The notes below the pieces were generated by a model that saw nothing but the letters and a program-made list of their open reading frames with translations, was not told the origin of the DNA and searched no databases. The translations under genes were made by a program, and so were the position numbers. A stretch of 64,000 bases of DNA from Paraburkholderia sp. UYCP14C (GTDB lineage: Bacteria > Pseudomonadota > Gammaproteobacteria > Burkholderiales > Burkholderiaceae): positions 1 to 64,000 of the forward strand of contig NZ_SELS01000044.1 of assembly GCF_004197395.1 (NCBI RefSeq). Direction: 5' to 3'. Shown here in pieces: positions 57,024-64,000 of this stretch (within the stretch, counting starts at the first letter, position 1; the number at the start of each line of letters is the position of its first letter).

Positions 57024-57713
57024 ATGAACCTCATGGCTGCATCAGGCACGCCTGTTCGAACGATCATTGCGGACGATCATCCGCTGGTTCTGCTGGCCAT
57101 AGAAAATCTCATTGGCAATTGTCCCGGCCTGAAGGTGGTCGGCCGCGCGGCGGACGTCGCCGAACTGTTCATCGAAGTCGATCGCTGTCCTTGCGATATC
57201 GTGCTGATGGACCTTTATATGCCAGGAGGACACAACGACAACCGGTTCGACGTCGTCAGGCAGTTCAAGAGGCGCTATCCCAACGTGGCGCTCGTCATTC
57301 TGACAATGGAAACGGAGGCGGCGACGCTGCGCAAGGTGATGTCGCTCGGCGTGGATGGGCTACTGAGCAAACGTGATCGTATCGATCTGATCCACGTAGC
57401 GGTGGTCATGGCGCTGGCGCGCGAATGTTATGTCGGTCCAGCGGTACGCGCGATGCTTGCCGACGTCACGCTCACACAACGCCTCGACTTCGTGCGCGCC
57501 ACGCTGTCTCGCCGCGAGTTCGAGGTATTTACGCAGTACGCGTCGGGACTCGGCGTCTCGGAAATCGCCAGGCGGCTGGGACGTAGTGTGAAGACGATCA
57601 GCGCGCAGAAGTGCATGGCTATGCGCAAGCTGTCGCTGAACAGCGACGCCGAACTGTTTCGCTTCGCTGTCGAGTATGGCGTAGTGCCAGAAGGGCTTGG
57701 TCAGGTTCGCTAA
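57024..57713 (+). CDS. NarL/BvgA-type response regulator 2
   Basis: 229 residues: receiver with RTIIADDHPLVLLAIENL, phospho-acceptor D63 in IVLMDLYMPGG, Thr in LVILTMET and Lys in GLLSKRD. The C-terminal LuxR HTH is SRREFEVFTQYASGLGVSEIARRLGRSVKTISAQK. The ATG at 57024 has GAGGAG 8 bases upstream; a GTG at 56988 is a longer option. N-terminal similarity to regulator 1 (ADDHPLVLL) supports recent duplication. Confidence 0.95.
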   Translation: MNLMAASGTPVRTIIADDHPLVLLAIENLIGNCPGLKVVGRAADVAELFIEVDRCPCDIVLMDLYMPGGHNDNRFDVVRQFKRRYPNVALVILTMETEAATLRKVMSLGVDGLLSKRDRIDLIHVAVVMALARECYVGPAVRAMLADVTLTQRLDFVRATLSRREFEVFTQYASGLGVSEIARRLGRSVKTISAQKCMAMRKLSLNSDAELFRFAVEYGVVPEGLGQVR

Positions 57714-57751
57714 CCGGGCGGCAACATGCCGCGCAGGTGCGCGACGAATAT

Positions 57752-57792
57752 ATCGGCATAACCAGGGGACACGTTTCGTGCGGTATGCCGAT
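57752..57792. promoter_or_regulatory. Perfect 9-bp inverted repeat before response regulator 3
   Basis: ATCGGCATA (57752-57760) and TATGCCGAT (57784-57792) flank 23 bases and end 28 bases before the regulator 3 ATG. A GCGGC/GCCGC hairpin (57718-57732) precedes it. It could be a dimer-binding operator or an RNA hairpin affecting translation. Confidence 0.45.
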
Positions 57793-57820
57793 CGACAACA
57801 TAAGAAAGTCACGGAAAAGA

Positions 57821-58465
57821 ATGGCAAACAAGATTCACGTCGTCGTGGCGGATGATCACGACTCCATTCGAGCGGGCGTCCGATCTCTGCTGCGGAACAA
57901 GCCCAATATCGAAATCGTCGGCGAAGCCGCCGACACCTATGGCCTTGCGAAGCTGCTCGATGCCTGCGTATGCGACGTCGTCGTGTCGGACATTGGCATG
58001 CCGGGACTCGACGGAGATACCAGCGCGGTGCCGCTGTTGCGTCGGCTGCTCAGGCGCACGCCGCATCCCCACGTGGTCGTGCTGACTATGATCGGGCGCG
58101 CGCATGTGTTGACCGGCTTGCGCAATATCGGTGTGACTGGAATCGTCGACAAGCGCGACGCCGTGGACGCTTTGATCGACGCAATCGAAGCCGTTGCCGC
58201 CGGGGGCACCCATCTATCTGAGCAGGTTCGGGCCGCACTCGCGGCTGCGGAGCCTGCGCCGCCCCGGCGCGGTGGTGCGATGAGCGCGCGCGAGTGGGAG
58301 GTGTTTCAACTCTATGTACGGGGCCTCGCCGTGCACGAGATCGCCACACGCTTGCAACGTAGCGACAAAACCATCAGCACGCAAAAGCGCAGCGCGATGC
58401 GCAAGCTCGGACTGGAAACAGAGGCAGACCTGATCAGCTACGCCACTCAGATTGGGCTGATATGA
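57821..58465 (+). CDS. NarL/BvgA-type response regulator 3
   Basis: 214 residues: receiver with IHVVVADDHDSIRAGVRSLL, phospho-acceptor D57 in VVVSDIGMPGLDG, Thr in VVLTMIG and Lys in IVDKRD. The LuxR HTH is SAREWEVFQLYVRGLAVHEIATRLQRSDKTISTQK. The most canonical of the three. GGAAAAGA precedes the ATG. The next gene, 248 bases on, is the aquaporin, followed by the hybrid kinase. Confidence 0.95.
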   Translation: MANKIHVVVADDHDSIRAGVRSLLRNKPNIEIVGEAADTYGLAKLLDACVCDVVVSDIGMPGLDGDTSAVPLLRRLLRRTPHPHVVVLTMIGRAHVLTGLRNIGVTGIVDKRDAVDALIDAIEAVAAGGTHLSEQVRAALAAAEPAPPRRGGAMSAREWEVFQLYVRGLAVHEIATRLQRSDKTISTQKRSAMRKLGLETEADLISYATQIGLI

Positions 58466-58713
58466 CGTGCTGCGATGGTCACAAATTCCTGTTTTCGAAA
58501 GCTTTGAGGTGGCCAGTATCAGACTTATCCGATTGGCATGGCGTAGGGGGCTCCCAATAATTCTGGCCGCCGCCGGTTATTGCGCGCCTTGCGCCGCAAC
58601 TGCTGCCGTGGCTAGTTCGTGATCCGGTTACCAATGGATCAGGGGAATCCGGTGCAGAGGTCTTCGCGCGATCGTCTGGTGTCTGTGCCTCGTACTTGAC
58701 GGAAGGGATAGAA

Positions 58714-59460
58714 ATGGTTGCGCTAGGCAAGCGATTGTGGAGCGAGGGTGTGGGTACGGCATGGCTGGTGTTCGTCGGCTGCGGCAGTACGGTGCTGGAC
58801 ACCACGGGCGTGCTGCAGGCCAGCGGTGCGTTGCAAATGTCGTTGGCGTTCGGTCTTGCTCTCGCTACCGGCAGCTATGCCTTCGGCAAGATTTCCGGCG
58901 CGCATTTCAATCCTGCCGTCACCGTCGGACTCACGGTCGCGCAGCGCTTTCCCGTGCGTGATGTGTTGCCCTATTTCGCCGCGCAAATCGCGGGCGCGAT
59001 CGGCGCCGGCGCGCTTCTCGCCTACCTCGCCAGCGGCCGGCCCGGTTTCGATCTCGCCGCGAGTGAATTCGCGGCGAACGGCTACGGCGCACATTCGCCC
59101 GCCGACTATCCACTGCATTCGGCGCTGGTCGTGGAATTCGTGCTGACGTTCGTGTTTGTCGGGGCATGCCTGCTGGTCGTCGCTCGAAAAGAGGTGGCAA
59201 CGGTTGCGCCGTTCGTCACCGGCGCATGTTTGATGCTCGTCTACCTGGTGTCCATTCCGGTCACCAATGGAACGGTCAATCCCGCCCGCTCGACCGCGCA
59301 GGCGCTATTCGTCGGCAACTGGGCGCTGGATCAGTTATGGCTGTTCTGGGCGGCGCCGTTGGCCGGCGCAATCGCGGCTGGCGTCCTGTTTGCGTTTCTG
59401 GACGGCCGAGCCGATTCGTCCCCGGTATCGGTGGTGGACGGGCCGGGTGACGTTTCGTGA
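58714..59460 (+). CDS. aqpZ: Aquaporin Z-like water channel
   Basis: A 248-residue MIP-family channel with six TM helices and both pore motifs: SGAHFNPAVTVGLT and NGTVNPARSTAQAL. The Arg after the second NPA is present, and the selectivity-filter pattern fits water channels rather than glycerol facilitators. GGAAGGG precedes the ATG. The stop TGA is part of GTGA, which also supplies the best start for the downstream sensor kinase. Insertion of an aquaporin between regulators and kinase is unusual. Confidence 0.95.
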   Translation: MVALGKRLWSEGVGTAWLVFVGCGSTVLDTTGVLQASGALQMSLAFGLALATGSYAFGKISGAHFNPAVTVGLTVAQRFPVRDVLPYFAAQIAGAIGAGALLAYLASGRPGFDLAASEFAANGYGAHSPADYPLHSALVVEFVLTFVFVGACLLVVARKEVATVAPFVTGACLMLVYLVSIPVTNGTVNPARSTAQALFVGNWALDQLWLFWAAPLAGAIAAGVLFAFLDGRADSSPVSVVDGPGDVS

Positions 59461-62400
59461 GCGAGGGACGGTACCCATCAATTCCGGTAGGTGCGGGTTC
59501 TCAAGGCGAGGCAGCGCCTACATCGGGGCTGAGCTGTCTATTGCGGTGTCTGTGGCCGCGCTTGCCGCGCCACTCAATGGTGTGTTGGCTCGCATCCTGT
59601 CTGCTGGCGGCTACCCATGTGCTCTGCATAGCCGCGCCTGCCGGCGCTGAGTCAGCGTCGTCGGTCATCTCCGCGGTACGAACCGTCTCTTCCGCGTCGT
59701 CACCCGATGCATTCCCTGCCAGACTGACCGTCGGCATACTCGAAGGCGGCTGGCCCCCATTCGACATCCCGCAGGACGGCCGGCTCGCCGGCGTCAGCGG
59801 CGACCTGTTGCGCGCTCTCGTCGGGCCGAACGTCGTGATCGAGACGAAGCGTTTTCCCGATATGGCGACATTGACCGCCGCGGCCTGCGCTGGCGACGTC
59901 GACCTGCTGACGAGCACCGCACGCACGCCAGAGCGGGAGCGCTGCCTCAGCTTTACGGCTCCGTACTTCCACTCGTTCGCCTCGGCCGTTGTGCGTCGCG
60001 ATGACGCCCGTTATGTGAACCCCGCCGACGTCGCTGGGGCGCGCATCGCGATCGAGCGTGGCTTTGCGCGTGAGCGGCTGTTGCGCGCTGGCTTTCCGCG
60101 CGCGAGGATCGTGTCGTTCGCGAGCACGCACGAAGCGCTGAACGCGCTACTGCACGGCGATGCCGACGTGTACTTCGGCTTCACACCGGTCGTGCAATAC
60201 CAACTGGCGACCAACGCGTATCGCAGCCTGCGCGTAGCGTTCGAGCAAGGCGGCAAGGCGCTCGACCTGCGCTTTGCCATCTCGCCCCGCCAACCTGCTT
60301 TGCGCGATCAACTGAACCGCGCGCTCGTGTCGATGAACCCCGCCGAGGCCGCCGCGATCCGCGCGCGCTGGCTGTCCGGCAACTTCCACGCGGCGCCCGC
60401 GCCGGATGCGCCACGCTTCACGTTGACGCCGGAAGAAACGAACTGGCTGCGTTCGCTGCCGCCGTTGCAGATCGGCTTCGACAACGACTGGGCGCCGTTC
60501 AGCTATGTTGATGCCGCCGGCCGCTCCGTCGGTCTGACCGCCGATTACCTCGCGTACCTGAGCAGCACGCTCGGTGTCGTGTTCAACCGCGCTCACATGG
60601 ACGACTGGGCCGCCACCGTCGAAGCGTTCCAGCGCGGCGAGCTCGCGATGCTGTCGTCCACGTCGAGTCGCAATGCGCTTCTCGTAGGCGCTGACCATAG
60701 CCGTGTGTACGAGAGCGATCCGCTGGTGATCGTCGGGCGCAGCGGCACACCGCCCTCATGCTCGTTCAACGACATCACGTCGTGCCGCGTCGTGATGTCG
60801 CCGCACGTAGCCGGCTCGGTGCCGCTCGCGTTGGCGGCGGTGCCGGTCGATCACATCGTCGTAGCGGCGAGCCTGGGCGATGCGCTACGCATGGTCGCGA
60901 GCGGCGAGGCCGACGTGCTGGTCGGCAACGCCGCCGCGATCAACGTGCAATTGCGGCAGCACTACGTAGGCGCGCTCAGGGTGCTCGACTCGCTCGGCGA
61001 ATCCGACTCGTTGTATTTTGCGGTGCGCGAGGATCTGAGCCCGCTCGTCAAGCTGATCGATCGCGCGTTGCAGGCGATGCCGGCAGCCGAAAAGCAGCGC
61101 ATCCGGCGTAAGTGGGTAAGTCCCGCCGCGCCGGACAACGCGATCTGGAGCGTGACTGCGCTGCGGCTGCTGCCGGTGCTGATCGGTATCGGCGTCGTGC
61201 TGCTTGTCACGTTGCGTGCGTACGTGCTGCTGCAACGCGAAGTCCGGCTGTGTCAGCGGACCGAGCGCGAACTCGCACTGCAACTGAATTTCCAGGAAAC
61301 GATGATGAAGATGGTGCCGTATCCGCTCATCGCGAAAGGCCTGGACGGACGGTACATCGCGATCAACGAGGCCTATGAGAAAGCGTGCGGGCTGGATCGC
61401 AAGGACGTGCTCGGGCGTACGACGGTCGAGGTCGGCACATGGGGCGACGCAAACAGCCGCGTGCTCGACGACGTGACGCGCGAGATCCTGCGCGGCGGCG
61501 GCATCGCGAAAGTCGAACTCCAGTTCGAGGACGGCGCTGGCGAGTCGCGGCATGGGATTTTCTGGACCAGCGTCTGCGAAGGCAGCGATCGGCAGCCGGC
61601 GTACGTGCTCGGCACGATGGTCGACATCACCGACATCCGGCGCGCCGAAATGCGCGCGCGCGAAACCGAACGGCGCCTGTTCGACGTCACGCGCTCGTTG
61701 CCGGCCGTTGTGTTCCAGTTGCGGCGCTCGCCGGCCGGCGCGTATTCATTCCCGTACATCGGCGGCGACACGCGGCAACTGCTCGGCGAAGGTGATTCGC
61801 GTGGGGAGGCGCGAGTCGACTTCCAGCGTGTGTCGGAGTCGGATCGGCCGCTCGTTCTTGCCGAACTCGAGCGTTCCGCGAAGTGGGCTACTCCGGTGCA
61901 TACGGAGTTCCGTCTGGAAAGCGCCGGTCAGCCAAGGTGGATGCGGGCCGAGCTGGTGCCGAGGCGTGAAGCCGACGGCAGCGTCGTTTGGAGCGGCTAT
62001 TGGGTCGATGCGAGCGTCGAGCGCGCGCGCTCGGAGGAGCTTGCGCGAGCACGCGACGTGGCCGAGGCGGCCTCCCGCGCGAAGGACAACTTCTTCGCGA
62101 TGATGAGCCACGAGATCCGCACCCCGATGAACGGCGTGCTGGGGCTCGTCGAAGTGCTCGAGCGCACGCCGCTCAGTACCGATCAGAGCGAAATGCTCGG
62201 CATGATCAACGAGTCGGCGGGCGCGCTGCTGCAAATCCTCGATGATCTGCTCGATTATTCGAAGATCGAGGCAGGGCGACTCACGCTAGAAGCCGAGCCG
62301 ATCGATCTACGCGAGCTCGTCGACAACGCAGTCGGCCTGCTCGCGGGGCGCGCCCACGAAAAAGGGCTGAGAGTGCGCGTTGAGATCGCGGCCGAAGCCG

Positions 62401-64000
62401 CCGCGACGCTTCGTGGCGACAGCGTGCGTCTGCGCCAGATCCTGTTCAACCTGCTCGGCAATGCGATCAAGTTCACGCCGAAGGGGGAGGTGGGTGTGAA
62501 GGTGGCGGTGGTCGAAGAGCGCGCGGACTCGCAGACGTTGGAGCTGACCGTGCAGGACACCGGCATCGGCATCGCACCGGATCTGCAGGCGGGTCTGTTC
62601 GAGCCGTTCGTGCAGGCGGAATCGTCCACCACGAGGCGATTCGGCGGCACGGGGCTTGGGCTGACGATCTGCCGCAAGCTGATCGACCTGATGAACGGCA
62701 CCCTGACGCTGCACAGCGAACCTGGCCACGGCACGAGCATGATCGCGCGGCTGACGATGCCGGTCGTCGAGCGGTGCTATTCGGCCAACGGTCTGTGCGC
62801 AAAGCGAGCCGTGGTGATCACGCAGGATCCGCGCATAGGCCGAGCCCTCGCACACTTTGGCGAGGCGCTCGGGCTCGAACTGCGTAGCCTCGCGCCCACT
62901 GCGGCGACACTGGGCAAAAGCGCTGCGCTGAGTCGCGCAGATCTGCTGTTCGTGGGCGAGGACGTCGCGTTGCCCGTGCATATCGGTGCAAATACGCGCG
63001 TCGTCACACTGACCGAAAAACCGAAGCCGACGGGTTACCGCATCCTCGACGACAAGGTGCGCGTGAGCATCAATCCAATTTCGTGGCGCGGCCTCGGCGC
63101 TGCATGCGCGGCCGCGCTGGCGGGGCTGCCGTCGATGTCCCCGATGGCGTCGCGAGCGGTAGGCGTGCCGTTCACGACCGATGGCGTCGCGCCGCCGCCG
63201 GATCGTGAACGCGCGATCGCGAGTGGGCAGCTGATCCTTGTCGCCGAAGATCACCCGGTCAATCAGGAGCTGATCCGCCATCAACTCGCCCTGCTGGGTT
63301 TCGCATGCGACGTCGCGAACGACGGCGTCGAAGCGCTCGCCGCGTTGGAGCGCTCGAGCTATGGCTGTCTGATCACGGACTGTCACATGCCGAACCTTTC
63401 CGGCTACGAACTGACCCGCCGTATCCGCGAAGCGGAGGCACTGCGCGGCGGTGCGCAGCGTCTGCCGATACTCGGAATCACCGCGAATACCGCGCCCGAC
63501 GATCTGAGTCTGTGCCGCGAAGCCGGCATGGACGACAGTCTGATCAAGCCGACCCGGCTCGCCACGTTGCGCGATCACCTGAGCCGCTGGTTTGGCAGCG
63601 ACAACGTTCAGCACCCCGCGCTGGCGCAAACATCCAGTCGCGAGTCGTCCACGCCGGCCGGCGATCGGCCGGCCATGTCGCGCGTCGGTGCTGAGCCGTT
63701 CGTGCCGGTCGAACTCGCACACATGATCCACCTATGGGGAAGCGAGTCGACGGTCAAGGCGTTGCTCGGTTCATTCGTCTCGTCGATGCGCGACGACATC
63801 GAAGCGCTTGCGACGTTACTCGAACGCGCGGACGTGCGGCGGGTGCACGAGTGGCTGCATCGGGTGACGGGGGCGGCGAGTGTGCTGCAGTATCCTCCGC
63901 TCGTTAGGGCGCTCGAAGCCTATCGCCGCGACATTGTCGCGAACTCATCCGAGCAGTTGCGTGATGAGGGGCATGCACTGATCCGCCAATGCGAGGCTTT
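59457..64000 (+). CDS. BvgS-like hybrid sensor histidine kinase (3' end outside the window)
   Basis: One uninterrupted frame, at least 1,514 residues. Layout from GTG 59457: signal region (about 30-65); Venus-flytrap domain 1 (about 90-318, LTVGILEGGWPPFDI) and 2 (about 336-558, LQIGFDNDWAPFSYVD); TM (about 562-592); PAS (about 612-735) and a second PAS-like domain (about 736-858); HisKA with H885 in MMSHEIRTPMNG; HATPase with N box (LLGNAIKFTP), VQDTGIGIA and FGGTGLGLTI; a degenerate receiver (about 1116-1224); a receiver with D1308 (CLITDCHMPN); and HPt with H1468 (WLHRVTGAAS). The start is uncertain: TTG 59541 or ATG 59577 are later options. It probably feeds the three upstream regulators. 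Confidence 0.93.
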   Translation, partial: MSEGRYPSIPVGAGSQGEAAPTSGLSCLLRCLWPRLPRHSMVCWLASCLLAATHVLCIAAPAGAESASSVISAVRTVSSASSPDAFPARLTVGILEGGWPPFDIPQDGRLAGVSGDLLRALVGPNVVIETKRFPDMATLTAAACAGDVDLLTSTARTPERERCLSFTAPYFHSFASAVVRRDDARYVNPADVAGARIAIERGFARERLLRAGFPRARIVSFASTHEALNALLHGDADVYFGFTPVVQYQLATNAYRSLRVAFEQGGKALDLRFAISPRQPALRDQLNRALVSMNPAEAAAIRARWLSGNFHAAPAPDAPRFTLTPEETNWLRSLPPLQIGFDNDWAPFSYVDAAGRSVGLTADYLAYLSSTLGVVFNRAHMDDWAATVEAFQRGELAMLSSTSSRNALLVGADHSRVYESDPLVIVGRSGTPPSCSFNDITSCRVVMSPHVAGSVPLALAAVPVDHIVVAASLGDALRMVASGEADVLVGNAAAINVQLRQHYVGALRVLDSLGESDSLYFAVREDLSPLVKLIDRALQAMPAAEKQRIRRKWVSPAAPDNAIWSVTALRLLPVLIGIGVVLLVTLRAYVLLQREVRLCQRTERELALQLNFQETMMKMVPYPLIAKGLDGRYIAINEAYEKACGLDRKDVLGRTTVEVGTWGDANSRVLDDVTREILRGGGIAKVELQFEDGAGESRHGIFWTSVCEGSDRQPAYVLGTMVDITDIRRAEMRARETERRLFDVTRSLPAVVFQLRRSPAGAYSFPYIGGDTRQLLGEGDSRGEARVDFQRVSESDRPLVLAELERSAKWATPVHTEFRLESAGQPRWMRAELVPRREADGSVVWSGYWVDASVERARSEELARARDVAEAASRAKDNFFAMMSHEIRTPMNGVLGLVEVLERTPLSTDQSEMLGMINESAGALLQILDDLLDYSKIEAGRLTLEAEPIDLRELVDNAVGLLAGRAHEKGLRVRVEIAAEAAATLRGDSVRLRQILFNLLGNAIKFTPKGEVGVKVAVVEERADSQTLELTVQDTGIGIAPDLQAGLFEPFVQAESSTTRRFGGTGLGLTICRKLIDLMNGTLTLHSEPGHGTSMIARLTMPVVERCYSANGLCAKRAVVITQDPRIGRALAHFGEALGLELRSLAPTAATLGKSAALSRADLLFVGEDVALPVHIGANTRVVTLTEKPKPTGYRILDDKVRVSINPISWRGLGAACAAALAGLPSMSPMASRAVGVPFTTDGVAPPPDRERAIASGQLILVAEDHPVNQELIRHQLALLGFACDVANDGVEALAALERSSYGCLITDCHMPNLSGYELTRRIREAEALRGGAQRLPILGITANTAPDDLSLCREAGMDDSLIKPTRLATLRDHLSRWFGSDNVQHPALAQTSSRESSTPAGDRPAMSRVGAEPFVPVELAHMIHLWGSESTVKALLGSFVSSMRDDIEALATLLERADVRRVHEWLHRVTGAASVLQYPPLVRALEAYRRDIVANSSEQLRDEGHALIRQCEA

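Noticed and set aside
62307-63731. 474-codon minus-strand frame opposite the hybrid kinase
   Set aside because: Overlaps well-defined HATPase and receiver domains on the other strand; Arg/Asp/Ala composition typical of an antisense shadow.

Overview
The window reads as a chromosomal segment of a high-GC betaproteobacterium of the Burkholderia/Paraburkholderia group. The support is the order of housekeeping blocks (rpoN-hpf-ptsN-hprK-rapZ, kdsD-kdsC-lptC-lptA-lptB, prs-rplY-pth, lolB-ispE-tRNA-prs), high third-position GC, and protein sequences that resemble that group from memory. No database search was possible.

Layout. 0-3.9 kb: rpoH (minus strand) behind a perfect CIRCE operator, an NTF2-like protein, and a C-terminally truncated leuA paralogue. 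3.9-9.2 kb: ybiB, an FAA-family hydrolase with a zeta-class GST isomerase, ftsY, rsmD and coaD. 9.2-12.2 kb: an accessory block between coaD and a YfhL-type ferredoxin, with a small hypothetical gene, a MarR-like regulator, an unknown reverse-strand ORF, and a membrane-protein gene preceded by a broken copy of itself. 12.2-31.4 kb: core genes hisC, pth, rplY, prs, tRNA-Gln, ispE, lolB, a TPR protein, mutM, mutY, a Lon-N protein, rapZ, hprK, ptsN, hpf, rpoN, and the LPS export and Kdo genes. 31.5-45.7 kb: a CPA2 antiporter, apt, a LysE exporter, a Nudix protein, purU, a PepSY membrane protein, an AI-2E-family transporter, uvrA, an MFS carrier, ssb and a DUF4239 protein.

From 45.8 kb the content is more accessory. 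A methyl-accepting chemotaxis protein runs into seven tandem 34-35 bp repeats. A six-gene operon encodes a B-family (ba3-like) cytochrome c oxidase with three multihaem cytochromes c and a 58-residue membrane subunit. A LysR/MFS divergent pair follows.

The most unusual region is 56.2-64.0 kb: three consecutive paralogous NarL/BvgA-type response regulators, an aquaporin, and a very large BvgS-like hybrid kinase. The kinase has two periplasmic Venus-flytrap domains, a TM segment, two PAS-like domains, HisKA/HATPase, a degenerate receiver, an intact receiver and an HPt domain, and it runs off the window. The aquaporin stop and the most likely kinase start overlap (GTGA). I infer a branched phosphorelay from one kinase to several regulators, possibly linked to water or small-solute flux.
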